Source: Tetrapyrgos nigripes | Taxonomy: Eukaryota > Basidiomycota > Agaricomycetes > Agaricales > Campanellaceae | Assembly (NCBI GenBank): GCA_013368315.1 | Contig: JAACJM010000038.1 | Coordinates: forward strand, 310,001-374,000 | DNA length: 64,000 nt | Direction: 5' to 3' | Shown: positions 45,401 through 57,929 of the stretch, in pieces | Position numbering within the stretch: the first letter of the stretch is position 1 | How the letters are laid out: each line of letters begins with the position of its first letter | Position numbers and translations under genes: made by a program | Notes under the pieces: generated by a model | Told to the model about the DNA's origin: nothing | Database searches by the model: none | The model's input: only the letters and a program-made list of their open reading frames with translations

Positions 45401-48400
45401 GGTCTTTGATGGTGCCTTGGGTATCGATACGTCCGTCAAGCATACGAATAAGGTAGTGTGCACCGGGGAGAACGAGGTCGATGTGATGGGTGACAAGGAT
45501 GATAGTTCTATTTGCCAGTAAGGGTCCAAGAAGAAGTCTTTCGTAGAGATAGCGAGCAGTGTGACTGTCCTGTACAACTCTCTCAGCGACACGATAGGTA
45601 TGAAAGTTGAAATGACTTACAACAGCACTGAGAGGGTCGTCTAGTAAGACATACTTGGTCCGAGCATACACGGCACGGGCAAGAGCGACACTACAACCAC
45701 CAATCAACCATCAGTACCAAACCAACAGCAATATCCACTCACCGAGCTTTCTGACCACCACTCAGACTCACGCCCCTACAAATTCACCCAAGTCAGACAT
45801 AGCCTGAAAAGCAAAACGGAAACACCCACCGAGCTCCAATTTCCGTCGCATCCCCGTCCTCCAGCATCTCCAAATCCGGTCTAAGCGCACAGGCTTCTAC
45901 GACAGCTTCATAACGTTGCTCATCGTAAGGATATCCAAAAAGAATGTTGTCTTTTATAGATTGATGCCTTAACCAAGGCGACTGCGCCGAATACGATATC
46001 GTGTGCATGAGACCGTGCTCATCTACCTTGGATGGGTTCTTCGACATGATGATACGGCCATTGAGGAGGGTCATTTCGCCTAAAACGGCCATCTACAATG
46101 ATGCGAATCAGTTATGCGTTTTCTAACGTGAGAAGACAGGACAGACGTACCAAAAGGGCAGTTTTTCCACTGCAGAACGAAAAATGTTAGAGTTCGCGTT
46201 TTCGACAAATGAAAATAGGAACACGATGACCCAACTCACCTAGCAGTAGGTCCCGTAACAACTGTCAACTTTTCCTCGGGGAACATCACCGAGATATCCT
46301 TCAACTCGAATTTATGATCAGCCAGCAGAGACTCCGTGGTCAAAACCGACGCAATTGTTCCCGTCTCCGAAGCTTCTGAAGGCACTACCCTTGGATCCCT
46401 ATCCGCAACAACCTCTGTCTGTGAAGCAGGGGTTTTATTCATATCTTTATCCTTTCCCTTATCCTTGTCCTTCCCTTTCTCCTCGACCTCGTTCCACTTC
46501 AGCGTCGCATTCTCCAAACCCAACCCTTCATCTTCAGACCCAGGTAAGTGAGGTTCAGAGAAGTCTTTCTTGAGGGAAGAGACTTGTTCCGTGACTTCTT
46601 CTTCGTCGAGGTAGACGGCGATACGGTCAAGAGCGACTTTGGTTTGTAAGAGTTGGATGATCCAGGTTGGCAGGACGTTGAGAGGAGCACTAGAGAACCA
46701 GAGAGAAGACAACGTTAATAGGACGAGAATATAGTGCTATGACCCAACCACTCACCGAATCATTCCGAAGAGAGCAATAGCCTAGAATGTGAAGGTCAAT
46801 TTGTCAGTCACAGGAGGTAATCAAAGACGAAGGGGCAACTTACAGTGAAGGCAACACTAACTGTCAACTGGTTCCCGAGTGCAACATATACCCAGAACGA
46901 AATGATGGACACCAGGATTGGTGCACTCATCCAGAGCCCATATAACATGACCGAGTTGATACGAGCTGCAGTGTATATAGTCAGCAATCCAACCAACAAG
47001 GAATGGCAGAGTGTACGGACACTAACCTTTAACCATCCATTTCATCTCATTTTCCCTCGCATTCATCGCCCGGTCAATCCAGCGGTCCTCCCAAGCGAAG
47101 AATTTGATAAACTTGACCTGCAAAACGAGAAAGTAGTTGGCAAAGATGGTAAAGATTGAGACGACAAACATGGATTTAAAATTTAAAAAAAAAAAAAAAA
47201 CGCAACACTTACTGCTCCAATCAACTCATTCAGTACTCCCATTCTCTTATCCCTAGCTGCGAGTGTACCCTTTTGAACGCGGATACTCCTTCTAGCAAGT
47301 AAAGCGTTTAATGGCCAACCAGCCAGGAGACATATAAATCCTGCAAAGGCTGACCACCCTAAAAGTCTAAGCAATGCTATTAGCAACTTGCAGCATATGT
47401 ATAGCCAGGTGTGATCGATGAAACTCACTGATAGAGGTACGTGCATCCAATGATAATTTCTAGGGGGTTTCCATAGAGAAAATAGATACCAGTGACGATT
47501 GAGGAAATCTGTTAAGAGAGTAAAAAGAGGTGTGTGATATGAGCACGGATGGTAAAGTGGCATTCAAAGAGAGAAAGCACACCCTATTAGCATCACCCGC
47601 CATTAAATTGACAATCTTCCCAACATCGGCACCAGCTTTGGGGTCGTCTGTCGGCTGTTCCTTCTCTTTCTCTTTCTTCTTGTCCTTGTCCTTGCCCTTG
47701 CCTTTTTTCTTCTTGTTGTCATGGTCTGCATAATAAATGTGTATGAGTCAATCGCTAGAGCAAAAGACAAGCCAACAGATACATATAGTAGACGAGGAAC
47801 TCACCAACTCCATTCACACCATTCCTATTGGCTTTGTCGTCCCTCTCCGCTCCTTCTTTCTCCTTATCCTTATTCACAACTCCACTAAAATCCTTCCTCT
47901 TCAAAGCCTTGTCGTATATGCTTGCCATCAGCTCACTCCTAATCCTCGTCGCAGCACGGCGATTGAACCAAAGATGTTGCAAATCGGCCTCAGCTTTCAG
48001 AATTGAGCAAGCACACATCAAAAACGCGTAGACGAAGGCCCTGGAACGGTCTGCTGGGGTGGGCTGCCTAACGGAGGAATCTATGGCGTAAAGTATACGG
48101 CTATAGAGGAAGATCGCGTCACATTGAGTAAAGATGGCGCAAAATGATGAAAACGACATACTTGAGGAAAAAAGGGTTAAGGAAACCGAGACAGATACCG
48201 GCTAAGGCTAATACAGCATCGACCAGAAGGTCGGAGGAATTGGCTAACCAGAGACGCTTGAGGAGCTTGACACCACTGGGAGTAAAAAAGTGAGTTACAT
48301 GTACGAAAAAAAGTAGTAGAGAACGCACCGTATGTTACTAAACTTTATGAAGACAGGGCGGGAACGAAGAGTAGGACTAAGACGCCAAACGTCGGTCTCA

Positions 48401-49283
48401 TTGAGGGTAACATTTCGTCCCTGAGAAAGATATGAGCGGATGAAGAACTGAGGGAGAGATTTAGCTTACACTTTGCACCAGCGGGTAGACCCAGCTAAAG
48501 CTTGTCCAAGCCCACAGTGAAGTGTAGTCCTCGGGTGTGATAGATTTGCCCTGACAGGTGATTTGTATCAGAAACTGTGAGCTGGCAGACACAAATGATA
48601 CGCACAATTTCTTCCTTGTCCACACGATCACTGGGAATAGCTATTGGCATGCTAACCACCACCATCAATAACACTACAATAGCAATGAGATTGAAGACGT
48701 GGCCGACCCCTTCCAGTCGAGACGGTGGAGGAAGCCCGTGCACTGAATGACCGTAGAGAGCACCACCAAAGTCCAGGATTCCGGAAATGAGTTGCACGAG
48801 GTATAAGACGAAAGTATCGTATGGCACCGTTGCTGTCGGGCTGGTAATTGGACGAATGACGGTATAAGCCCAAACGAAAGCAGTCAGGAATGGTCGGGTA
48901 ATAGCCCATGAGTCTGAAGGAATCGCGATAATTCGATATGAGCCCAAAGCTGTCCATGCGAGGACCTCTGACAATCCCAAGACTCCAAACACAACTGCTC
49001 TCCAAACCGGTACCACCTCCACGACTCGTATGGCCTCAACTTCGTCATCTTGAAGACCTTCTCCAGCACTTGCATCCAGAGCTTCCGCTTCATATAGGGT
49101 CAAGTATCTTGTAAAGGGCGCCTTGACTGTATTCCAGACTTTCCGAGCATTTCCAGACAGGTTGATTGGGAGAGAAAGAATACAAAACAAGCCCGCGAAG
49201 ATGGTGGGGATAAGAGTAGACCAGGTAGCCCTTACACAGACATCTGAAAAGTCGAAGGCGTCTGCATTCCGACAGAGGCCCAT
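42404..49283 (-). CDS. Full-length ABCC (MRP-type) ABC transporter
   Basis: A large gene of about 27-28 short exons. Exon 1 (48606-49283) encodes several hydrophobic helices ahead of the first core, as in long MRPs with a TMD0. The first nucleotide-binding domain has its Walker A GPTASGKTALL split over a 19-nt exon (46151-46169), the signature SLSGGQKAR near 45770 and the Walker [12 protein letters not shown] near 45640. The acidic linker is followed by the second membrane domain ([15 protein letters not shown] near 44540). The second NBD has [17 protein letters not shown] (~43500), [36 protein letters not shown] and [12 protein letters not shown] near 42740. Such transporters export glutathione conjugates, drugs or vacuolar solutes. 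No lesion was found. Individual exon borders in the middle were not all fixed. The start is the first ATG before the helices. Confidence 0.9.
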
Positions 49284-49607
49284 AGGTCACGGTGGAACGG
49301 GAAGTTGAACAACGAGACCAAATTGCATTGGTGACCACGTGCCAGATAGCACAGCCACTCAACCTCAAGTTCGAGCTCGTTGACGCAGGCGGCTTTGAGG
49401 TGCCAGACACATATTCTGATTCACGATAGATAAGCAGGTGAGTGGGAAGTTTCTGACGGGTTTTTCTGTATCTTTCTGTCTAAGGTCCGTCCACCGGTGT
49501 GATTGTTGCCTTGTACTCATCTTTTTCAACGCTACCCTGCAAAAAAAACTTAGTAGCCGACTTCACGATCCGTGCCAATCATCATCAGAAGGCGAAGGAA
49601 AATGGTA

Positions 49608-50412
49608 TTGAATATTTTCCAACGTCTTTATTGAAAATTGAGCTGGTAAGTAGTATATGCGCGCTTCATACCTCAACCAGAATGCTCACCACCTCTGTTT
49701 ATCTTACCTACTCACAGCCAATGCAACTGGTGTCTATTCCAGCCTCAATGTCATTTTTGATAAGTCTTTTCTCCTTCCTGCTCTACCTGATGGGAGGCCT
49801 CCGTCCTATCGGTACCCTTCCCATGCCCCGGATGATGAAACTTTCCTCCAAGGTGGTCTGCCCACAAACAAAAACCGTATCGTCGAATTGGCAAGTGTAT
49901 GTATCCTGGATTCTACGAAGGACGATCACCACATGTTCACGGGATGTTCCATGCTAACTGGAGTCGAATGCTAATGGGTAAGCTCTTCTTCCACCGAATG
50001 TGACTTACGAAACTAACTCCTAATGAATCATCTTCATCAGCACCCTTGTCTCGCACTCTGGAAGGCTTATCCACATCGGTCAGTCCTTCTTCGAAGAATG
50101 CTGGAACGATAAAGTCTGCGCTGTCGACCCTTACACTACCAACACCAACAACCGTACCCTGAGCTCGGGAGACGATCACATCCAAGAAACACTTGCTGAT
50201 GCTTACAGCGCCTACTTTGACCTCGAGCTCTTGGGTGAATCGGTTGAGGACGGTATTCTGAGGTATGTCAGTATCGTCATTCACCTACATCTTCATTCTA
50301 TGACTAAATTTGCGTGCGCCTTTGCTTCTGCTTAGCCGTCGGTGTCGATTCATCTGCGCAATTCAGCATCGGAAATGGTAACTACTTGGACTCTTCCGCT
50401 GAGGCGCTTTAA
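49608..50412 (+). pseudogene. Intradiol ring-cleavage dioxygenase-like pseudogene
   Basis: The family uses non-haem Fe(III), bound by two Tyr and two His, to open catechol rings. Recognisable pieces in order are NVFIEN, NATGVYSS after an acceptor at about 49718, DDETFLQGG, YPGFYEGRSPHVHGMFHANW (with the iron-ligand Tyr and HxH), SHSGRLIHIGQSFFEECWND, DPYTTNTNNRTLSS, AYFDLELLGESVEDGIL and finally GVDSSAQFSIGNG to a stop at 50410-50412. The usual N-terminal half (leader plus the GVPL...DI region) is missing. The Trp of the conserved E-I-W-A-A-N-A-T-G segment is TGA. A GTAT tandem duplication near 49896 shifts the frame just before the YPGFY motif. It is therefore a truncated, inactive copy. Confidence 0.85.
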
Positions 50413-52723
50413 GAAGTTGAAGGGCATTTTGGAGCACGGTTTAAAACTTTTGGATTGTTTCGGATGATGTTCGTTGCCAACGACTTTGCTACTCACTAGA
50501 ATTATGTACTATGTAACGAAGATTCATGAAAAAACTTTTCCTTGGGCCTTTACTTTATTCACTGATAAGAACAGCACCGCGGACAGTAGTACTCAGGTTG
50601 CATCAGAATGATTGGGCATCTTTAAGTTCTACCACGAGGAACTTAGCGTTTGGTATTGGCACGGCTTCAGCCAGAAGAGCTGTCCTCATTTGTCCAATAC
50701 ACTTACTGGCGGGAGAATACCCCTCTGATGATGATTGTTTCCTCCACACTAAGTACGGATCGAAATCAATTCATGGCAAGTATTCAAGCCAAAAAGCATA
50801 GAGTACAGAGACTCCTTTCCCATGTCCATCACTTGTGTATTCGTTCGCATATGGAAAAGACAACGTCTGATTTTCAGATATGCAGATCTAGAAACGGATG
50901 CATATTACGGTGTAGCTAGGGGTTATATTGACGGGAGCTGTTTGCGGCGCAACAGCGGTGAGAAGAGATGAAGGGTAGGATACATTAGCTTAGTGTAGAG
51001 CTGAAGAAAATTTCACAGAATTCATAGCGGGGATCTCAGACTGGGATCCAGAAGCGTTTTTCAAAGTACTGTTCCAGGCTTTCCCAAAACTCGTTCTGCA
51101 AGAAAGAACTGGCGTGCGGCATCCAACTGACTGCAATACAGCTTTTCCTTTGGCAGTGGTAAGTTGCATACCTGGCGCTGAGTCAAAGTGGTTGACCTTC
51201 AGCTACAGCCCTCTTATGAGGTTGAAAGCTTCATGGTCCACTCGGCACAGATGCAATATCTGTTTGACCTTCAAGGCACAGATTGAATGCCAAGAATTGG
51301 CCAAGAAGCCCATATTCACTTAAACATTAGTTTTGCCAAAGATGGCAAGCTTTTAGTATTTACCTGGTGTCTGACAACTTGCTCACGGTCAACTGTGGCG
51401 AGTTCGACATCTAAGTAGGTGCCTTTTGCCAAGTCGTTTCCAGCGCAAGAATGAGAGAGAATACTTGAAGGAGTAAAAAAACGCGCGGGAAAAAGCGCGG
51501 CGGCAAGCGCTTTTTTCACAGCGAGCGTACGCTGTCCCAGTCGATGACGTGGCACCCAATTTGCCTACGTAGGAAGTTGAAGATCTCGAGTATGCATTGC
51601 TTACATGTCAACATGAATCCCTTCTTGCTATCAGAGACGATATTCTTCAAATGTATACCTCCCAAACACCCAATGCCAGACTGTAACTGTTGCAGACACG
51701 ACAGGGGCAGGAAGAATTCCTCGCCCGTCTATTCTCGTTCCAGCCGCTATACTCTCAGACTGCCAAATATATTTTTACTGTCTTTGAAGTCTTCCAGAAG
51801 ACACCTTTATTCGTGCCTGCAGAATATCGCCGCTAAGAAAATGTCATCCAGTAGTGTACTCGATTAGTCAATTAGCCTACCTTTCCTAGCTTACTCGTAG
51901 CCTACCTCTCCTTGTATCTTGGTGGTTGACACAACCAGATGGATCTACAGCAGTTTAAATGGACTGTGAGCTCGTCCTCCCTGGAAGTGATTGATCCCGG
52001 GACGATGATGTACCTATTACATACAGTAGATACATCGGGTTGCCTCCCGGACCCCCGGCGTATCAGTTCTTGGTCCCAGCCCGGGTAATACACTCCTCCT
52101 CCAGCGTAATTCCAGCCATAACTTGGCGGGACTTTGGTGATGCATAGTCAGTCTCGTTCCGATAGTTTCACTGAACATTGCACGATGTTTCCCAATGTCT
52201 CCTATCTGACGACGCAGCTCAGCCAGACCTTCTTTTTCGAGTGTGTCTTCAGACTATCCATCAGAACGATTGGAGATCTACACGGATCTTGGTTTCGGCT
52301 TCGTAAGTTGACGGGTAACTTCACTAGATCTTCCCGAAAGGCCCGCTCTCGTTCTCACTGCACGTCTTGCGTTATAGTAATCTATATCCCCATCCTTGCT
52401 CCGCATCAAGGGTGAGCCAAGTATCTCATTAAGCAAGAGAAAGAATCAGTCCTTCAACGGCTCTGTGTAGGCGACAGCCGTTAACTGATGGCTCTCACAT
52501 CAATATACTTATGTTGGTCTATTCTAGCACTAGAGCGGATGTCGACTTATTTTTGCGACCTCGCCCTGAGTATTTCTTTCTCAGGCAGGCTTCAAACTAA
52601 GTGCATTCCGAGCTTTTGAGGGTTGAAGCAATTGACTGTCTCCCATGTAAAAATGCAACAAGCATTCAACATATGGCTGTATAGTATGGTCGACAAGCCT
52701 GCCGCTATCGCTTCGAGCTGACA
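50413..52723. other. Intergenic, 2.3 kb, no supported gene
   Basis: One stretch at 51572-51835 reads as about 85 codons with a single stop, ending VFEVFQKTPLFVPAEYRR, and could be an old coding relic, but I recognise no family. Other open frames are short and overlapping. No RNA gene or transposon end was found. Confidence 0.45.
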
Positions 52724-52731
52724 GTATATAA
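52724..52731 (+). promoter_or_regulatory. TATA box of the secreted protein gene at 52802
   Basis: TATATAAA lies 78 bp upstream of the start codon. Confidence 0.6.
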
Positions 52732-52801
52732 AGCCTCAGCGGAAAAGGCATTGTCTCAGAGCCTCTCGGTCGCTCAGCCACCCTCTCTGGTCATCGTCGC
52801 C

Positions 52802-55541
52802 ATGCGCATACACTCACCTTCCTTCCTTTTACTCTTCGTTGGCTTCCTGTGCAATTGCTTCGCTGCAATAACGCAGGTTCCCTACGACCCATCCCCGTTC
52901 ACAACAACAGGATACATAACTGGGTTCGTGCTGCTAGTTGGGTACGATGTTCGTCCTGCTAATACGCGACTTTGACAGTGCCACAATCAATAATCAATCT
53001 GACATCCTCTCCGGAGGAACTATCACTTTGAATGGCAACATCGAGATCGTTATTCCTCGTAACCTTCTCGTCAACACCCCCTCATTGACGGCTGTCGCCT
53101 GGAGTGAAATGTTTACGAGCAACGGTGACATCAATCTGCCTCTCTGGCCCGAAGTATCTTGGGAAGCATTCGTAAGTTTCACGACGCCTTCGACAATATG
53201 CTACATACTGACGCGTGTCCTTCCTGGCAGATTTACGCAAACTACATCGGAGGCCGACATGTCGCCGGCATTGTCTACATATTACAGGAAATCGGCAACC
53301 TCAACGAAGGATTCATCACCAGCATCGACTATGAGAAAGGTGAAATGAGGATCAACGGAGATTTCAATGATCCCACCTCAGGTATTCGACTAGTGATCAA
53401 TGATCCAGGTATCCGAGCTGTTCCTATACCCTTCGAAGGCTGTCTCACGTCTTATTCCTATTCTTTCAGTTGGCCGTTATGGCATGGTTCACGGTGACTG
53501 GCCTCTCTGGACTGCAGACACGGATAATCCTTCCATCACCGCTTCCACAGGTTACCCCGTCTGTCTTCCAAGAGTAGACCCTGCTACCGGAGATGATCCC
53601 TTGTGCCCCAAGAAAAATCGTCCTCTTGATACGAATGGCAATCCATTAACCATATTGTAAGGAGTCGGATTCCTATACATCACTGGTGCATTCAAGTTGT
53701 TGACAAGTCATTGAATAGTACTTTCCCAGCCCCCCCAGTTCCTGAGGGTCAACCTGATCCCAATCTCTTTGCACCTCTTATGGTTGGTAAGTAGTCAATT
53801 ATCGAGTCTGTGCCACGCTGTTCTGAATCAAATCTCCAGGCGACTTCATCGTATACAGTGCAACCCTCGTGGAGGATCAAAATGGAGACCGTTTGTTAGC
53901 TGCCTACTCGATCAACGTCAATCTTGGTTTCTATACTGCTCCTGGTACAATGTACGCCGATTTCAACTTCTAGCGCGCTGACACTGACAGTACTGATCCG
54001 CATATTACTGATGACAGTCCCGCCTATCTCATCATTGTCGAACCACAAGTTGGTATCAATGGAGGTAAAGCTTCCCCGAACTTTCGTTTCACCTGTCCAT
54101 CGCCTGAACGTCCTTTCCAGACCCCCGTGGAGAAATCGAGGAGACTCGCGTGAGTTCTTTCATCACATCCTCCTATATCCGTCTTCTTTCTTACGTGTAC
54201 ACCTATTGATAGGTTGAGGGTTTCACCACCGATCAAACGGCCACTATTCTCGTATCCACAATCGACAAAGATCCCTGTACCGGAGAAGAAAAAGACCGTT
54301 CCTGGGGCAGCGCCATTCCTCGTGCCGCAGCCGTCCAAGGCAACTACCGCTTCAGGTCGGATGATGTAGCAAGCCTAGCTCCCTTCACCAGAGAAGTCGT
54401 TGTCCAAATCGCACGAGGCACGGTCGACACTCCAAATGGAATCACCGCTGGACGATTCGTCTCCCCACAACCTCCAGATGGCTGGCTCTTCCCCGAGCTC
54501 TTGGTGTTTGGTGATGATGAGATCCCTTCGCAGTTTGATTTGTTGCCTTTCCTCGCTGCTGGTAGTGGTCCATGGCTTGGTGGTATTCCGGGGGTTCCAC
54601 AGACTGCTACTGGACCGATTGTCGGTCAACTGGATCCTTGGCCAGGTGTGGCAGTGGTTACACCCAGGAACTGTCCAGCTGGTAAGTCAAACGCTGCGCC
54701 GAATTACTTATAGATTTACTTGCTTACACCTTCAACAACACAGTCGACCCATCAATACCCGTAGCACAAGCAGGCGAAGACTTGACTGTCGCCTCTAACG
54801 GCCTCGTCACTTTGATCGGAACCAATACCAAAGAGGGACTTTCCTGTTAGTACTCCTATTCCTATCAACAGCACGGTCTGACTCCTACTCATCTACTCCA
54901 TTCAAACTTGATTCAACCAGCCGATAATCTCACCTTCACCTGGACCCAACTATCCGGACCTACCGTATCCCTCAACAGCACCGGTAACGGCACCGTGACA
55001 TTCGTAGCTCCCGCAGTCAGCTCCATTACCAACCTGATCTTCCAGCTTACGGTGGCAAACAGCGCAGGGAACAGCACGGACACTGTCATGGTGAATATTG
55101 TGCCAGTGGTTATTGACCATGTAGGTATCTTTCTTATGCTATAGTCATCGTTCAAGAGGCTGGCAGTCTTTGTTGAAAACATACATGCTTATGCTTCCTT
55201 TGTTTGTACTTAGATCACTCTCGACCTCGTCTCTTGGAAGAGCGGAAAGGGATCAGGAACTCTCACTGTCATAGCTACCACAGATGTTGCTAGCGCTATG
55301 CTTTTCGTCTCGGTGAGTACACCTTACTTTTGAGCCATCGGTGGCTTTGGGACTGACTCGATTCGATTCGGATGATGTCATAATCTAGGCTACCAACCCA
55401 GACGTCGCCACAATCGCTATGACATCTCTTGGCGCAGGCCGATTCCAAGCACTTGTATCTATGAGGCCCGCACCAGCCAGCGTAACTGTCACCTCAAACC
55501 TCGGAGGGTTCGCTGCGACTTCGACCATTGCCCACGGTTAA
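52802..55541 (+). CDS. Secreted 661-aa protein with PKD/Ig-like C-terminal region
   Basis: Thirteen exons: 52802-52923, 52979-53171, 53231-53408, 53470-53656, 53719-53786, 53840-53951, 53991-54064, 54121-54149, 54213-54681, 54744-54845, 54921-55120, 55214-55312 and 55389-55541. Phases agree throughout. A signal peptide (SFLLLFVGFLCNCFAAITQV) starts the protein. The N-terminal half has the segments GTITLNGNIEIVIPRNLLV, YIGGRHVAGIVYILQE and GRYGMVHGDWPLW. Residues around 480-600 (VAQAGEDLTV, LTFTWTQLSGPTVSL, FVAPAVS, LTVANSAGNSTDTVMV) have the pattern of a PKD/REJ-like beta-sandwich as found in extracellular adhesive or carbohydrate-binding modules. Many N-glycosylation-type sites are present. 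Exact function is unknown; similar proteins occur in many Agaricomycetes. It seems intact. Confidence 0.82.
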
Positions 55542-55891
55542 GCAACGTGGTTAGAATAGACTCGGACTAGACATACCTAGAAGGGTTTGACTAGATTTCC
55601 CATTGCTGAATTATGCAATCTTACTTATTCCTTTCGGATTCCTTTACTCTCGTTTCACATTTATCGTCCTTCTCTCTTTTTTGGGCTACAGTCATTCGTT
55701 TTACTTCCTGAACCTGGTTGGCTGTACAATGTACTATTCTTGGATGGATTACCTTGGAAATTCACATTGTTGTTTCTCTTCGTCATCAAAGAACCAATTT
55801 TATACCGCGATAAAATGAACTAGAAAGACGCTTGAAACATCCGTCTTGTAAACAAGAATGACAACGATACGTAGAAACCCGAGCTAACACT

Positions 55892-57509
55892 TCAGAACGG
55901 TTGCTCCGCAAGAACCTCTGAAATTTTGACAACCAGTTCATCCTTACTCTTCAACTCAGCCGCAAAATATGCCTTTGCCCCACCAACACCCTTCGTCTTT
56001 ACCACATTCGCAATCCTATCATACGCTACTCCCGGTCCGCCTTCAGTCTGTTCAGTCCTCTTAATAACACACACGAAATCCCTCTTCTTCGTATATACCG
56101 CCAAATCCCCATTCCCCGGAGCGGGTTTACCTCCGTTCCCTCCATTCGGTGTAAACACAAAGGGGACTTGAACCTTGATGATCAAGTTTTTAGACTCTTT
56201 AGCGCTGGTTTTAGGAACAGCAGCCCCTCGAGTTTTACGCTTGGGGATTTCAGAGCTTTCGGGGAACCCAAGGACTTTACGGGTATGATCAGAAATGGGG
56301 ACGAGATGACCTAGGTTGTTGTAGCTCGGCTTCAGAACCACCGTGTTGGATGTGGAGAAGGGTTGACATTGTTGTTTATGGGTCGGCCAGTGCATTTCTA
56401 ATCAGTAATGTCAGTGGTTGTGTTATTCTTTCTTTGTCCAAAGTCACTGATGGGAATGAAAGAATGAAAATTGAACGTACTTTGGCATTCCGTAGAGCAA
56501 TATCTCGCAACTTGACATCTACTACAATTCTTCAGCGCCACCTCGTCCTTTCCGCATTGGAAACAACTCTTCTTTCCCTGCCTAGGTAACTCCTCTTCCC
56601 CGCCACGCTTCCTAACCCATTTCGCCATGACTGCGGTAACCTGTGGGCCGTAGCGAAGGTAGTTACCTTCGGGAGTCAGCCCATCCGCTTCAGGAATACT
56701 TGTGTCAGCGCCGTTCTCCAAGAGGACATCGAGAGCTTGAACGTTATTGGATAGTAAACAAAGATATATCGCAACCTCTCCATATCGATTTTGATGATTG
56801 ACGTTTGCTCCGTGTTGAAGCAGAAGTCTCAAAAGCTGGAGACACAGATCCTTATTGGAGACGCCCATTTGACAAAGGTGATGTAAAGCCGTGTAGCCGA
56901 CTATATCCTGTGAATCGACGCTTGCGCCTCGACTTAGGAGGAATTTGAAGGTTTCGAGGTGTCGGATAGGCGGACCGCCTGGTATGGGCGTTACTCTTTG
57001 AACTCCCAAGGCAATGAGGGATAGGTAGCCAGTGTTGAAGCCTGATTCATGTCCTTTGAGATTGATACGACCGTTAGACATTATGAAGGTCTAGAGAAAA
57101 AGAAATAGAAAGAGAATCAAGCAGGTTAGATTAGAAATAAGGATATTTTTCGAAGCTCTGGGACGCACCCTGACAACAGCGTCCACCATCCCCATATAAC
57201 AAGCCCGGCCGAATGGCGAGAGCTGGTTCAAGTCCCAGTTCAAGCTTTCTGCTTGTGCATGATATCGTTAGCATAGATGAAAGATGATGTTTAAAGAGGA
57301 CAGTTGGACCAGCCTTCCAGGAGAATCGTCAGAACAGACTCTACCTGTCCACGTGAGCTGTTTAAAGGCTCACCTTCTTGATACAAAATTCGTAAACGCT
57401 GCCCACCATCCCAGGTCTTCAGAAAGCCAGGTTTGCTGCAGAGGGTTTTGATTTCTTCGGACAGCCGGATGCCTCCAGAGTATTGAGGATTGTCTTCTGG
57501 GGCAGACAT
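55892..57509 (-). CDS. Ankyrin-repeat protein with MYND finger
   Basis: Four exons read right to left, 57374-57509, 57169-57248, 56481-57090 and 55892-56397, give 443 residues. The start MSAPEDNPQYSGGIRLSEEI was chosen as the first ATG with spliceable downstream exons. Ankyrin repeats lie in about residues 70-200 (GYTALHHLCQMGVS, LLLQHGANVNHQNRYGE, VLLENGADTSIPEADGLTP). A MYND finger follows at about 248-286 (CFQCGKDE, KNCSRCQVARYCSTECQ, H...HKQQC) and is split by intron 3. The C-terminal ~150 residues are basic and unassigned. The ankyrin and MYND modules are both protein-interaction domains, so an adaptor role is likely. This is the second MYND protein in the window; the two share only the finger. 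Confidence 0.85.
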
Positions 57510-57929
57510 GACACCTGGGGACGTCGAAGAACACAAGGAGAACAAAGACAAAGGACAAAGTCTAAGAACAAAAGGAGCGAGCTTATGTTTCTGTTCCCGC
57601 GAGTGCACCGCCACCTCAAAGGTGTTTTCTCGCGAACGGGGCAAAGCTGGTTACTGGTACTGTAGGAGCACATTCTTAGGTCCAGGATAAAGAACTGATC
57701 CGAAACGGTCAGAGGTAAGATTAAATATGCATATACCACTACCTACAAGTCACTTGCAAAACCTCCCTATGATATAGTACGTTCATTATATACAACTCGT
57801 TACCCAGTCGAGACGCAAAGAAAAGTTGTATCAGTACATGTATCGTCCTCTCCTTCCCATCAAGTACTAGAAAACATCTCAGACTCTTGGTCATCTACCT
57901 TTTACCATTTCCCATTCACCATTCACCAT

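Noticed and set aside
47182..47200. Run of A bases as a possible retroposed poly(A) tail
   Set aside because: It is the polypyrimidine side of an intron of the minus-strand ABC transporter. No duplicated cDNA or target-site duplication is present.
51572..51835. 85-codon frame with a single stop as a coding relic
   Set aside because: One stop in 85 codons is compatible with chance and no family motif was recognised. It is only mentioned under the intergenic entry.
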